A stretch of 64,000 nucleotides of DNA from Paramecium pentaurelia (taxonomy: Eukaryota > Ciliophora > Oligohymenophorea > Peniculida > Parameciidae): NCBI GenBank assembly GCA_905183005.1, contig CAJJDO010000012.1, forward strand, positions 272,025 through 336,024, in the 5' to 3' direction. Both the position numbers and the translations under genes were made by a program. This document shows, in pieces, positions 10,613-23,861 of this stretch. Numbering within the stretch: the first letter of the stretch is position 1; every line of letters starts with the position of its first letter. Below the pieces are notes generated by a model that worked only from the letters and a program-made list of their open reading frames with translations, was not told where the DNA came from and did not search any database.

Positions 10613-12172
10613 ATGACTGATCGAAAAGCTTGGAATTAAAAAGTAACAGCTAACATAATTAAATCTTTAGGAAGATTCTGCTATATTATAATTAGTAAAA
10701 TAGTATGGAATCAAGAAATGGACAATAGTAGCTGAAAAGATGAAAGAACTCTATAGTTTATTTGGCCGATCAGGAAAATAATGTAGAGAACGCTACCATA
10801 ATCATCTTGATCCTACTATTAACAAAGAGCCATGGAGTGAAAATGAAGAGAGAGTCATATTCATAGCCCATAAGGAACATGGTAACAAATGGGTAAAATA
10901 CATAAACTATTTGTAGGCTGAAATTGCGAAACTGTTACCAGGAAGAACTGATAATGCAATTAAAAATCATTTTTATTCAACCTTAAGAAGAAGTTTAAGA
11001 AGAATCAATAAACTAATTGGAGACAAGAACAGTAAATCATATAAGTCTATATATAGTAAAGAAAAGGGTACACAATAGATTAAAGATATAAAACCTGGAG
11101 TATTATCCAAAATTTTCATTCTGGCAGAGAAGAGTCCATCAGAATTAAAAGATGATCACATGAAAAAGCTTTGTTAAGCTTGTAAAGGATTACAAGACTC
11201 TATATTAGAATTTGCTTAATCTAAACAAAAATCTTAAATCAATTAATTTAATGAAGATAAGTTCAAATAATTGATTGATAAAATTATGGACTTTAAGTAT
11301 ATTATTTTTTAAATAATAGTGCTCTTTATACAAAATAAAGAGAAAGTAGATTAAAATTAAAAAAGAAGAATCATAAAAAAAGAAAGAGTAGAATCGATGA
11401 TGACGATGATGACGATGATTATACAAGTGATTATAAATATGAAGAGATAAGCCATAAGTTTCCTTTAAAGAGATCTTCAAGATTGAATGCTAAAAGAAAA
11501 GTACTAGAAATAATATATAATCTATTAGCATATTGATAAAGAAGATTATATTGATATATGTCTAAGAACTAAAAAAGGACCATTGTATACAATATTAAGA
11601 GATGAGTTAGAAGTACAACAAGAGGATAAAGAAGTAATATTATTATATTATATGAAATTAGGAATAATCTTCAAATTACTAATAGTAATATGCTTATGAA
11701 TTCCAAGGAACTAATAGTCCCAATAATCATTAATTTACTCCAGCTTTTCATGTATTAACTCCTAGATAAATATTCTTTTAAAAACATACTAATTAATATT
11801 AAGAGGATGGTATTCATAATGAGGAGGCTGCTATTAGTAAATCTAATTTTGTTCCTATTGTGATAACTAAATAATATACTTAGTATAAGGATAAGACACT
11901 TGATAATTTAGCTTAATAATTATAATAAAAGATTAGTAATTACTTAATATATGATTTTAGATGCAAATGCTGATAAATATATTATTAATCACCAACAAGA
12001 TTCTGATTTAGAAATTAACATTGGTGATGCTTTCGAAATTCCTAAGGACTATAAATCACCATCAAGTAAATTTGGTATAGGTGGTTATAGTCCAAGTGCA
12101 TTTAGAAAGTATAGAAAAAATTAAGAATAAGGGATAGTTAATTTCATGATAACACCTCATCATTATAAATGA
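10613..12172 (+). CDS. Two-repeat Myb-type DNA-binding protein
   Basis: 467 residues from seven exons (introns of 28, 24, 23, 28, 28 and 25 nt). The first Myb repeat follows the 28-nt intron at the start of the gene (WNQKEDSAILQLVKQYG...W...GRSGKQCRERYHNHL). The second repeat is PWSENEERVIFIAHKEHGNKW...LPGRTDNAIKNHFYSTLRR. Both have the regular aromatic spacing of animal/plant c-Myb R2R3 repeats. Then comes a basic region with a run of eight Asp (about residue 255) flanked by KKRKSR, and a long Gln/Asn-rich tail. It is probably a nuclear transcription factor. The GRTDNAIKNH recognition helix is well conserved. Confidence 0.88.
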
Positions 12173-12237
12173 AATAAATTATCATATTATCAAAAAGATT
12201 ATTTATTTCTTTTTTTTATAGAGTAATATATACAAAA

Positions 12238-14051
12238 ATGGAGGATTAGGATCAAATGTTATTAAAGAGCTTATAATTATAAGGAATATAGATATAAACA
12301 CAATCTCTTCCTTAAGTAATACATACTTTTATTGATAGTTAACATGTGAAGATTTGATATCTATTTTCTTATAATTTTTTCAATTGAGTGGAACTTAAGC
12401 TTTTGAAATTAGCTCAATTAAATCAATCAAGAGTTCATTTAGAAGAGTAGGTAAAATTCAAGAGATGCTTTATCCAATTGGTATTAGAATTGATATTCAA
12501 TCAATTGTGAATCCTAACCCATAAGAGTCAAGAAAGATTATAGTAAGTTTGCTTTCAAAATTGAGTTAATCAAATAAAAAAGAAACTGGAGCTAAACATC
12601 TTACATTTGAAGAGAGATTATAAGAAGAGAAAGCTACATATAGGACAAATTAAATATAGAATTTCTTTCAAGAATGGGTTAATCCATCATTATGTGCTTT
12701 TCCAGAAGTTGAGCAAAGATTTCTTAGATTGCATGTGCTTAATATTATAAAGAAAGAGCCATTAATTAAATAAGTAGCCAATAAAGGAGTAAGAAAATAT
12801 TTATATCACTCAATTGTTAGAGTTATGGATCATCATTTATAAAAGAAAGAAGTGGATTAACCATTGTAAGAGAGATTATAATTAATAAAGAAAATGAGGA
12901 GATCTGATGATCCTGAAGCTGTTTTAGGTTAATTTAAGGGATAGTTCTAAGCTGAAGCTGAAAAGAATGATTGGGAAGATATTTAGAAAGGGAATCGTTA
13001 ATTGAAGAGAGCTATAAAATAATTAAAAGAAGAAGATAAGGAAGAAGAATAAGCAAGAAAATAAAAAGAAGATGAAAATTAAGGTTTATTTAATTTAGAA
13101 ATACAATTCTAAGAAGAGGTAAAAGAAATCTAATAAGAAATATAAGATACTTAAGAAGCAAAATCAGAGATCAGTGCATTACTTGAAGATATCTAGATTA
13201 AATTGATAGAGCAATAAAAAAATTATGATAAATTATAAAAAAAGAGATAAAAATTGGAAGATGTAAATTAAAAATAATAAGATATTTATTCATAATTGTA
13301 ATCTGATAATAAGGATAAATAATAAGAATTAGAAAGTGCTCATTCTATTTTATAATAAATTGAATCAAAAAAAGGTAATGATCCAGAAATACAATAACTT
13401 GAATAAGAAATTGAAAATATTAGGATTGAATGGGAAAAAGAAAAGATTTTATAATAAAATGATGCTGATGAATTGGCTTAATAAGTTTAAGATCGTAAAT
13501 TAAAACTTGAATAAATCTAAGATAAAATGAGAAGATTGTAAGAAGAAAATTAAATGATCAGAAATTAGGGAAGAGTTAATTTAGAATATAAAGAAAAATT
13601 ATTAGTTGATCTTCAAAATTAGCCTAAAGAAATTGCAAGAAATTAATATATTAAAAAGATTGTGGATTTAAAAAATCAATTAGAAAAATAGAAAACAGAA
13701 TATTTAAAATAAGCTAAAGAATTATCATAATTAGAAGATTCATTATAATTTTAAGATAATATGATTAATAGATATTGTATAGAAATTGAAAATCTTATTA
13801 ATTAAGATCCTAAGAAATCTGAAACAGTTGTTAAATAGATTTAAAAATAATATTAAGATTATAAAATTGTTTATAAGTAATGTGCTGAATTAATGCGTAA
13901 TATTGGAGAAAAGAGAATTTAAATATATGATACAGAATTAAAAATGGAAGATATTTTACTTAAGGGATACAAAAAGAATGTTGAAAAACTCAGATAAGAT
14001 TTAACTGATATTTAAGCAGAAAATAAAAATCTAGAAAAATAGAGAAAATGA
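12238..14051 (+). CDS. CCDC22: CCDC22-like subunit of the Commander/CCC complex
   Basis: 596 residues with a single intron (12316-12338). The start MEDQDQMLLKSLQ and the following segment (SSFRRVGKIQEMLYPIGIRIDI) fit the N-terminal calponin-homology-like NN domain of CCDC22. The remaining 420 residues are an almost continuous coiled coil, as in the family. CCDC22 with CCDC93 and COMMD proteins forms the CCC part of Commander, which recycles endosomal membrane proteins. The gene is 65 bp downstream of the Myb gene on the same strand. The assignment rests on recalled family features rather than a search. Confidence 0.65.
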
Positions 14052-14096
14052 TTATTTATTAATGAATTTTAGAACATTATTAAATTTTAATATTAA

Positions 14097-14592
14097 ATGA
14101 CTGAAAAATATTGGTAAAGATATAAAGAAACTCATGATAAGGATCCTCTTAATACAAATGAATTATGGGTTAGAGTTAAGTAAGATTTAAAAAGAAGAGA
14201 AAAGCCAAAGCATCATCTTGAATTATATTCATATTGTAGAACTGAGAATCCTTACATAAAATAAATTAAGAGTTCTCCAAATATCACTATGGATACAGTT
14301 GCAGAACTAATTTGCAGATAATCAGCATGTGAATTGTAGTATTGTATGAGTCTTTAAAAATTGGCTGTGGAAAATAGCAGATCTAAAATAGAGTAACAGT
14401 AAAATGCAATCAAATAGTTTATAGGGATGTAGAGATCAATATAAAACAATGACCACTTGCATAATGAATGAAAAGAATAGAATAAAATCAAAAGAAGAAG
14501 AATTAAGAAATCTTGTATTGGGTTTACAATAACCAGAAATTAAATAAGAACCTTAAAAATAGCCTATTCTTAAAGAAGAACCTGTTATGTGA
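14097..14592 (+). CDS. Small Cys-containing helical protein, possibly CHCH-like
   Basis: 156 residues, one 25-nt intron (14393-14417). A helical central part has six cysteines in two groups (LICRQSACELQYCMSL and DLQGCRDQYKTMTTCIM), reminiscent of coiled-coil-helix proteins of the mitochondrial intermembrane space, but the spacing is not a clean twin CX9C. The tail is acidic with KQEPQKQP and KEEPVM. It could also be an unrelated Cys-rich helical protein. It starts 45 bp after the CCDC22 stop. Confidence 0.65.
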
Positions 14593-15018
14593 TTAATAAT
14601 TATTAAATTTATTATAATACAGACAAATAGAAAGATAATTGCTTTTATTTAAGATTATTGATATAGATAATATTACTATTATCTTTAAATTTAAATATTC
14701 TTAAGAAATATTTACTTCCGCTATTAAAATTTAATAAGCTGACTAAAAATATATAGTAATATATTAAATTATAATATTATTTTTTATTTTTAAGATGAAA
14801 TTTAATCACATCTATAGATTGTTTATAATTATAATAATTAAGGTTCATTACTATCGTTTAATTCTATAATTGATAAATATCTATAAAAAGGATTTAAATG
14901 AAAATAAAAATGAAATTTTTTTAATTTAACTTTATGCAATTTGATTAAACTTTTAATAATATTCTATAATCAAGATACTTAATGATATTAATAGAATATA
15001 TGATTATTAAAAATTTTT
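14593..15018. other. Intergenic region
   Basis: AT-rich convergent spacer between the gene ending at 14592 and the minus-strand gene ending at 15019. No gene seen. Confidence 0.5.
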
Positions 15019-16330
15019 TCATATTATTTTTTCATTTTATGCTTATTTTCTTTCTTTTTCTTTTTCCATTAATTCTTACTTATCCTATATAATTCTCTTC
15101 ATAGGACCTTCTACAAAATCTTATAATTGTTAAATTGACATCTATTAAATATAGATAAATGAATACTTTATCCAAAGTTGAATGCTCATTAATATAACTT
15201 TCAAAACCTTTAAAGTATAATTCAAATCCATCATTTGAAAGAGTATCTCTTAATACTTAACAGGATTACTAGTTGTTAAGACTACCTACATTATTTGTAT
15301 CCCTTTTAAGAAAATATCTCTTAACAATAGATTTACACATTTCTACTCCTTAATCTAATTATAAGAAATTAAACCATTCCTAATATGATTATTTATTTAA
15401 TTACTTTTAAAGAAATGCTTCCACTTTTATCTTTATCTAATTACCCAAATCTTTTTCTGACTTCTTTAATAATTACTCCTTCAAATCCATAAATTAAATA
15501 AGGTAATTCTCTTACAGATATTGTACCATCATTATTGATATCAGTTGCCTTGAATGCTGACCAAGCATAATTGATTTCATCCTTGACCCTATCAGAAACT
15601 AGTTTTTTTCTTTGAATAAGTTAGCTATAGCTCTCTTCAGCTTAATTAATGTACTCTTAAATCCATTATTCTTAATTAGGTTTGAACAAAGCTTTTGAAT
15701 TGAAAATCTCTTAAGTTCTTCTTTTAGCATTTTAAAATGTCTAAGTTAAAGCATATTTTAATAAAAAATCCTAAAGTTGGTAATTGTTATCCAACCATGA
15801 ATATAATTCTTCATATGAAATAGTACGATCTAGATTTTTGTCTATTTCTATGAAAATGGCTTCAACATAATATTCTATATCTGTAAATCCAGGTGGTTTC
15901 ATATTTACAATTTTACATAATGCTCTGATTGCTGTTTAGAAAATCATAATAAGTTCAATCTTTTCAAGCTTTTAAGATTTATCCAAATCAAATACTTAGC
16001 TTATGTACTTAACTTTGGTGGCAAAATCGGTATCAGAAAAAATGATCTAATTCTAATTGAATCAATTACTAAAACTGCTTGACTCTCATAAATATCTGTT
16101 AAACCATCTGTACTATGATTATTTTCTAGGGTCTCAAACATTTCACCACAATGTTACTTAAGAATGTCATGATAAACATCAAAAAATTCACCCAAAGATA
16201 AAACATTCGTTGCTGGATAGTTTTATTGTACATATTTGGAAACTTTTTGTATTTCAGGCAAGTGAAGCTATCTTAAAAATTGTAATAATCCTTAATTAGG
16301 ATTGGCTGGTTGATTAAAGTAGTTACCCAT
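15019..16330 (-). CDS. Multi-EF-hand protein with N-myristoylation signal
   Basis: 412 residues after introns of 23, 25 and 25 nt. The N-terminus MGNYFNQP fits N-myristoylation. Several EF-hand-like loops occur: DLDKSQKLEKIEL, EIDKNLDRTISYEEL, DINNDGTISVREL and LDKDKSGSISLKEW. The last two have the Asp/Gly pattern expected for calcium binding. No kinase domain is present. The C-terminal helix is highly charged. It is probably a membrane-attached calcium sensor. The second-last intron lies directly inside the fourth EF-hand coding region. Confidence 0.8.
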
Positions 16331-16869
16331 TTTATTTATTAATTAAAAAAATCTAATATTAAAGAAAACCAATTATTATCAAATTTAAAACAATAATCAA
16401 ATTAACAATGATATGGTAACATGGTTATATAATACAAATATTAAATCTCATATCTAAAATTAATTAATAATGTTTGATAATTTTAATTTAAATCAATCAA
16501 GCTTTCCAATAATTATATAATTTAGGAAACTTTAAAGATTTTATATATATAATCAAGAAATATACTTAGTTATTTTTTTAATGATACTTTGTATAACGAT
16601 GATGAAAAAAATTAAGAATAAAGATTCATATAAAAATCTATTTACGATTTCATCTCTTTTCTAAATTATTGAATTAGAATAAAAAATATCTTCTAATAAA
16701 ATTATATAAGAAATAAATAAATTATAGATTTCAAATAAAACACAATAGATCTAAATTAATCAGCCTTATTGATGAAAATTTATGTTAATAATATTCCTAT
16801 AATAAAATAATCTCAATTATTTTCTAAAATTAAAAGATTTCATTAATTAAGTTATATAAAATATAAGAT
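16331..16869. other. Intergenic region
   Basis: Very AT-rich; no coding frame with protein-like composition was found on either strand. Confidence 0.5.
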
Positions 16870-17340
16870 TCAATTAATAGAGGATCTACATAAAGGACAA
16901 ATTTGCTTCTGTTTTATCCAATTATCAATACATTCTTTATGAAAATAATGACCACATTAAAGCTTCACATATTTATCAGAAATTTTCTGTAAACAAATAA
17001 TACAATCTAATTCAATTTCTGAACAGGCTTATTCATGTAACTAAATAGCTATATTTTCGATTGTTTAGGTTTGATTCTAGAATATTGGTAAATTTTATCT
17101 TCTTAATCTCTGAAATAATATCAAAATAACAAATTTAAATAAACCTAGAAATGGAATTACAAGCAATTATACTCGTCTAACAAAGTATAAGGTAATTTCA
17201 AAAAGTATTAAATTAGAATAGGAATTAAGTGGTGTTTTTAAATATCTATAAATCTCATAAGGGGTTGATATGAAGAGAACAATTTCAAAACTAAATAAAA
17301 ATAAAGATGAATACACTAAATTTGCAATTTTAACCATCAT
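16870..17340 (-). CDS. Membrane-anchored RING-H2 protein (likely E3 ubiquitin ligase)
   Basis: Intronless, 156 residues. Two N-terminal hydrophobic segments (roughly residues 5-30 and 45-75) suggest membrane anchoring. The C-terminal RING-H2 finger is CIICLQKI...KLQCGHYFHKECIDNWIKQKQICPLC, with all eight zinc ligands in the C3H2C3 order. RING-H2 proteins of this plan are usually E3 ligases of the endomembrane system. The start could be either of two adjacent ATGs; the first is used. Confidence 0.88.
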
Positions 17341-17707
17341 AAAATTGGAGTGATAGAGGATTATGGTATTTTTTAATTGATCAGAATGATAAGTTTATGG
17401 ATTATCAAATGGTGCACTCCAATTATATCCATCATTTTAGATCTACTTTTTATATTAATAAATAATGTGTTAGTAATAATGGGTTAAAGCAATTCCCTTT
17501 GGTAATAAAAAAGTATATTTACTTAAATAAAAACTATTAATGAACTCTAATAAAATGTGTGTAACTTAATATCTTTCTGAATAAAGCAAATAGTTATAGA
17601 GTATACAATAACTTCAATATACTTGATAATTAAATCAATTTTATTATTTCTTATGATTTCACTTAAATTTTACAGGATAATTTACTATTAATTCATTTAA
17701 TAAATTA
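17341..17707. other. Intergenic region between divergent genes
   Basis: AT-rich spacer that must hold the promoters of the RING gene and the kinase gene. No gene seen. Confidence 0.5.
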
Positions 17708-18862
17708 ATGATAATTTAACTAAATTAATAGTTGGAAAGAGTGGATGACTTAAAGTGTGCAGATATTTGTGCAGAATTCGAATTTGAAACTATGTCTAGG
17801 GAAATTTTGGGTAAAGGGACTTATGGGTAATAATTTAAATTGATATAATAGTAAGGTGTACAAAATGAAAAACAAATTTGATAATTAGTATTATGCTGTA
17901 AAATGCATTAAGAAATAAAATGAAAAGGAAGGAGTAAATTTAATTATGATTTTAAGTTTCCTATTACTTCTTTGAGAGAAATTAAATTTCTTACTTCATT
18001 AGATTAAGAGAATGTAATAAAAATAAAATAGATTTATACAAGAGTTAAAAAAAATAAGAAGAATATAAAGACAATAAAAACATATTGTGCTATGGATTTA
18101 ATGGCAAATGATTTTTGGAAATTATTAGTTAGAAATGAATAATAAAAGTTTTATTTTACAACAAATCAAATTCGTAGCATTCTGTATTAATGCTTTAAGG
18201 GACTATAATACATTCATTCATAAAAGATTATACATAGGGATATAAAAAGTGCAAATATATTGGTAAATGAAGAAGGAATAGTTAAAATAGCAGATTTTGG
18301 TTTAGCAAAGTTTTGTCCAAAAATAGAAGGAGTTAAAAAAACTCCCACAGTTGTAACATTAGGTTATAGAGCACCTGAAGTCTTATTAACAAGAGGATAA
18401 TATTCCTTTTAATTAGATGTTTGGAGTATGGGATGCTTTGCTGTTGAATTAAATTTCAATAGACCATTATTTAAAGCTAAAGATGAGGCTTAATAGATTT
18501 AATAAATATTTGAAAAATGTGGAACACCTACAACAGAAACTTGGCCAGAGATTATGAAATCAGAGTACTTTGTTAAATTAAATCCTTAAAGATGTGATAG
18601 AAAGTTTATTTCTTCAATTAGAAATATGAATATGGCATTTGATGATGAATTGCTTGATTTACTTGATAAGATATTTGTTTTAAATCCAAATGTTCGGTTA
18701 ACAGTTGAATAAGTGCTCTAACATCCTTTCTTTACGAATCACAATCTAGAACTATGTTTTGATCAATTCAAAGAATATATTTTGAAAAGAAATATAACAT
18801 AAGAAAAAGTAGTAACGCGTGTTTATAAGCCTTTATAAGAAGAAATAAAATTTGTAATATGA
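17708..18862 (+). CDS. CDK9/CDK12-like cyclin-dependent kinase
   Basis: 368 residues, two introns (25 and 23 nt). Kinase motifs are complete: GKGTYGKVY, YYAVKCI, HRDIKSANIL, ADFGLAKF, TLGYRAPEV and LDVWSMGC. The cyclin-binding helix reads PITSLREIKFL, close to the PITALRE signature of CDK9, and the first intron interrupts the Gly-rich loop. This group phosphorylates the RNA polymerase II tail with a K/T-type cyclin. The N-terminal extension of about 30 residues before the Gly-rich loop is Asp/Glu-rich. A basic C-terminal tail follows the kinase domain. Confidence 0.88.
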
Positions 18863-18896
18863 TAAATTTTATACTGTATTACATATCATGATCAAA

Positions 18897-20000
18897 TCAA
18901 TACTTTCTACTCCAAGGTTTATCATCTGGTATTTCTGATTTTGGTGCAAATTGATTAGCTTTTGCTTATGGATTCTATTCAAAGTATTTCTTAGCTTCTT
19001 CATATATTTGATAATCTTCTGAATATTTTTACATATCTAAGAATTAAAATGATTTAATTACTCTCTGAAAATTAACTTAAATCTTATTCATATTAATCCT
19101 ATTGACTTTACAAATTTTCTGAATCCATAAACATAGGTGGTTATTATTTCATAAATACTCTTTATTCAATAAATTCTTCATCTTCATATTCTAATGGGAA
19201 ATTCAATTCAGCTATTTTCTACAATGCTTCTTCTTCATTTCCTCTTTATTATTTTAATAATCTTTCATCAGTGTCTATAACAATCTAATTCGATAGGATG
19301 GGTCATCATACTTATCTGAAATTCTTTGATGTCTCCTCCCCATGTACTTAGGCTAATTCTAGTAATTCTTATTTATATTCTCTCAAAATCTATAATTCTT
19401 AAGGAGTAATATCTCTTAAATATTTAGCTGGAGATCCTGCCCATACTTCTCCTTATTTGACTTCTGTGTCTTCTGGAACAAGAGAACCTGCTGCAACAAT
19501 TCCTTATACTATTGCACCTTCTTTAATCGTTGATCCCATGCCAATAAATGCATCATCACCTATTGTACATCCTTATAAGTTAGAATTTGGTCCAACAAAA
19601 GAGTTATTACCAACTGTTATTGTTTTGGTTGCTTTTATGTATACATTATCCTATATTAATGCATTCTTTCCCACTGTTATTGAATTATTATCTGCTCTTA
19701 ATGTTGCCCCATACCAAATTGATGAGCTATCAAATCAATTACCCAACCTTACTTTTATTTTAAAATAACATTTCCAATCATTACTGAATTTGGGGCTGTA
19801 AATAATGCATCTCCAATTTAAGGAGTATGTCCTTTAGCTTCCACTTATCTCAAACATTACACTAAACGATCATCACTTGCTTCACTTCCCAACATATCAT
19901 TCCCCTAAGATAATAAGCTCTTTCCTAATCTCCTATAGTATGGGCCAACTGTATTAAGAACAAAGGAATCAAATATTTGGAGAATCTTAACTTTGAACAT
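18897..20000 (-). CDS. Gamma-carbonic-anhydrase-like protein without zinc ligands
   Basis: 341 residues after introns of 26, 27 and 25 nt. The left-handed beta-helix repeats are clear: IWYGATLRADNNSITVG, IQDNVYI, VGNNSFVG, IGDDAFIGMGS, VAAGSLVPE and GSPAKYLR. This is the gamma-CA family that forms the membrane-arm attachment of mitochondrial complex I in plants and protists. The three His ligands expected in active enzymes are absent (the positions read Lys/Ile, Pro and Gln), so it resembles the inactive 'gamma-CA-like' subunits. A C-terminal extension of about 120 residues is Gln/Glu-rich. It converges with the kinase gene, 34 bp apart. Confidence 0.85.
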
Positions 20001-20936
20001 AATTATTATGTAATTTTAATCAATTCTAATTTAGAAAAGAGAGCAATTTAAGTCTCCATTTCAAAACAAAAGTATAAGCTATTTCAAGAATCGATGGATA
20101 ATCATAGTTGAATAATCTTCATTAACTGAATGACTAATTAAAAAAATTAAACTTTTTCTTTCTAATTAATTTTATAGCTTAATTTCCTTTAATAACTAAA
20201 TTTTAGTAGAAAAATAAAATCTATACTCTTATAAATTTTGTCTGAAATTAATACTATGTTTTAGAAACTATTTTAGAATGATTAAGAAAATTTAGTACGT
20301 TTACAAAAAATAATTAAGCTTTCAATAATTATAGTTTAAACAAATACTGAACAATATTGTTACAAATCAAATACAATTAAATTTTGATATTAAAAATTTT
20401 GAAAATTCAAGAATACTAAAAATAATATGTAATATATCTTTTAGAAATATTAACAACTATTTTTCCTAAAGTATAAAGAAAGTCTGCAAAGGCTTGAATC
20501 CAGTTTTTGAATACCAATAAATTGGGTTAAATTAATCCTCTCCATTTTTAACTTAATTATATTAAAAGAATTATTGATTAAAATTTTCTTAAATAGGAAA
20601 ATTTTTCAATTAATCTAGAATACATCATACTAGGAATTTTAGAGATCTCTATCGGCATATAATGTCTTAAGATTTATGTTTAAAAATTAATTAATTTAAT
20701 TGAGTTAGAATGTAATTGATAATTCTCTAAAAATAGAATGAAATTCTTTCAGTTTTTTTTTGAGTTTCTGTTTATTTCAGTGAAGAAATTACTAACATTA
20801 TAAATATAGCTTTGATAAACTTCCATGAAGAAATGAAATCTTAATATTAACCAATAAAGAAACTAATTCATACTTAGTAATTATTCACATTTATTATATA
20901 AATATAAGATATATAAATAAAATTTAAGTTTTTATT
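20001..20936. other. Intergenic region
   Basis: No supported gene. A minus-strand frame from about 20540 to 20108 is open for about 140 codons. Its composition (Phe, Leu, Ile, Gln) is what random AT-rich DNA gives when TGA is the only stop. Confidence 0.4.
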
Positions 20937-22150
20937 ATGATTGACTGGGTTGTTACTTCTTTGTCCTTTGATAAGTAAATATAATTGGAATTATTTTATA
21001 AATAAAAATTAAATAATTAAATGCTTCCAAAAATTTAAGGATAGGCAGTTGGAAGAAAAGAGAATTTGGCTTCTTAACAGATAGTAGAAGATCATCTAAA
21101 GAATATACTGAAAAAACAAGAAAATTAAGTAAAACAATGATTGAAATATGTACAGAATTATAAAGCATGGAAAACACCATATGCTCCTAAGAATCCTCAT
21201 TCACCATTTGGAGATTTTCCAAGAGAATATTTACCAAAAGAAAAGGCAAATTAATAAAAAGTAATTGAACCTGTTCATGAGACTTCTTAAAATGCATTAA
21301 TAACAAGTAAAGAAGTTTTTGAGAATGATTAGATAAATATTAAGGAACTCATTAAGGAACAGGAGGAAGAACAAGCTCATAATTATAGAAGAAAGAAGAA
21401 TATAGACCAGCACCACCAAAAGCAGGAGCTTATGATTAAAGAACAATATCAGTTTCAGATTTCAGAAGATATTATGATCGAGGCGATTTACCTATTAAAG
21501 TTCTAAATTAAAAAATATCAATAGGTTGATCATTAAGGAAGTGTAAATAGAATTTTGTGGAAAATATCTCCAGAATAATTAGATTATCATCATTATTTGC
21601 CAATATTTTTTGATGGATTAAGAGTATTTTGATAATTTTAAAATAAGGAAAAAATGGATCCTTACAGATTCTTAGCTATATTAGGAACATATGGATTACT
21701 AGAGAATGGAGGTAATAAAATATTGCCAGTTATTCCATAATTAATTATTCCAATCAAAAGTAATTTAAAGTTTTTAGATTAATAGCAAATTTGAATACTA
21801 GAGACCCAAGTATTGTAGAAGTTTAATTAAAAGTGTTATAAAAATTAGTGTTAAGTGGAGAAATGGTTGGGGAGGCATTAGGTAAATAGCTAGATCCAAT
21901 AATTAGTACCTTACTATCGACAACTATTGCCTATCATGAATTTATATAAAAACAAAAATTCGAATTTAGGTGATTTTATTGAGTACAACCAAAGAAAACG
22001 AGTTAATATTGGTGACTTAATTTAAGAAACTTTAGAATTATTTGAATAAACAGGAGGAGAGGTAAGATTCTTAAATTGATAATTTAATAGGATGCTTACA
22101 TAAATATTAAATACATGATCCCAACTTATGAGAGTTGCATTTTAAATTGA
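20937..22150 (+). CDS. PACRG: PACRG axonemal protein
   Basis: 343 residues from eight exons (introns of 27, 26, 25, 24, 26, 25 and 29 nt); splicing every one restores a continuous match to PACRG. Diagnostic blocks: FRRYYDRGDLPI, LDYHHYLPIFFDGLRE, ENGGNKILPVIPQLIIPIK, LVPYYRQLLPIMNLYKNKN, RVNIGDLIQETLELFE and the end YMIPTYESCILN. PACRG sits in the inner junction of ciliary doublet microtubules. The N-terminus is uncertain: ATG 21021 is in the same frame, giving 315 residues. The intron after LPIK begins GTTCT rather than GTA. Confidence 0.95.
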
Positions 22151-23296
22151 TAAAGAATAATAATATCTATATATCTATTAATGATTAAATAAATAATTCT
22201 CCATTATTACTTATTTTTATTTTAAAGCTAAAAATTAAGTCTATTTATCAATCTACTTACTTTATATATGAATAGATGTCTATAGATAAGAAAATTATAT
22301 TTTTCTATCATTTATAAATATTCATTCAAAATCCCAAATTATCAAAAAAAAACTATTTTTAGATTAACAACAATATAAAAAAAATGAAATTGATTAATTT
22401 TTAATTTTGTAATATTATATTATTTTATGAAGAGAGAAATAAGAATTATTATATTTGAATTTAGTAGTTTATTATAATAAAATTTTAATTTAAATATTTA
22501 TCAATTCTCCTTTTTTGACACTTTTAATTATATTCAATTTATTTATAATCTTACAATTATTGAATATATTCAAATTATGATATATCGAATATATTTATAA
22601 ATTAAATATTGACCTTTACTGATTATATTGATAACTATATTAATAATTTACATTTAGAATTAATTATTTATAATTTAATTACCATATGATTATCTTATAT
22701 TTATCTTAAAGAATTTAATTTAAGGTTTTAAATACATAAATTTTTTTAAATAAATTTTTGAACAATTTATCAAAACAAAAGTATTTTTTATCGTTATCTA
22801 AGAACTAATCATTATAAAAAAATTTTAAATTATATTTTCTAAAGATTAATTTTAAATTTAACTTTTATTTTAACTTGCTCAACTTAGTATTCCTAAACCT
22901 ATATTAATAATTAAGGTATCCTATTGATTGCTTATTCAGAAAATTTAACTTCATTTCACATTCATTAAATATTTTCAGTTTTACAGCTTATACATAAAAT
23001 CGATTGGAAAAATCAAATAAATTTCATATATGACAAGAAAGTATCCTTTAAAAATAGAATTTTGTAATTATTTTTCAGATATTAATTGAGAATACTATAA
23101 AAAAATCATAAATAATATAATTAATTATCTTATTTTCATACTAATTAGTAAGTTGAATAGATACTTTTTGTTTTAAATAACTATTATTAAATAATTAATT
23201 CTTAAAAGAATATATACAATCTTCAAAATTTCTTAATAAATATTAGTCATTTAGTTCCCTCATATTAGATTTAGTATATAAAATATTAAATTTTCA
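22151..23296. other. Long AT-rich intergenic region
   Basis: About 1.1 kb without any frame I can support, long for this gene-dense window. It contains numerous A/T homopolymers. It could hold the promoter of the gene at 23297, or a fully decayed gene. Confidence 0.5.
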
Positions 23297-23861
23297 ATGG
23301 GTACAACCTGTTCCACTGAAAAATTTAAGATAACCCCCACCGCATCTACTTGTGAACTCTTAAATTATGAGCATCCTCTTATTTTAGTGGCTCATTAATG
23401 CAATTTAAATATTGATTTAATGGGAGAACTAGAAGCTGCACCTATCACAGTATAAAATCATTGCAAGAAACTTAGAGATTAAAATTAGGTACTTAAACCT
23501 GCATTAGAAAGATTAGAGAATGAGGAACAAAATTTTCTTTAGATCTGGAACTTAATTGTTTCAATATTAAAGAATATTTCATCAATAATAAAAGTAGCTT
23601 TGTTGGATCCTTTATTTATTGAATATCTTCCCATTATCTCCTATAACCTTTAAGAATAGTAAGAAGATTTAGAGATGTTAATTTACCATAAGAAAGGATA
23701 ATAATAGATTAAAAGAGCATAATCTAATATTATATAAAGCAAAGTTATTAGAATAAATAAGAGACATTAAACCGATAGGATTTGAATATTTACATAATCA
23801 ATATATCCTCAATAATCATTTTTATGATTAATTTAGATTTGTTTAATTTTTTTTTGGTTGA
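23297..23861 (+). CDS. Small protein of unknown function, possibly lipid-modified
   Basis: 176 residues if a 34-nt intron (starting GTAAGAAG near 23659) is removed; span minus intron is then divisible by three and ends at TGA 23859-23861. The N-terminus MGTTCS fits myristoylation plus palmitoylation. The rest looks helical (VLKPALERLENEEQNF, KAKLLEQIRDIK). Family not recognised. The stop lies just after a T9 tract and overlaps the coding end of the opposite MsrB-like gene, so a length change in that tract would alter both C-termini. Confidence 0.5.

Noticed and set aside
20108..20540. Minus-strand open frame of about 140 codons
   Set aside because: Amino acid use is Phe/Leu/Ile/Gln-heavy, as expected for random AT-rich DNA read with TGA as the only stop; no motif or homologous block is visible.
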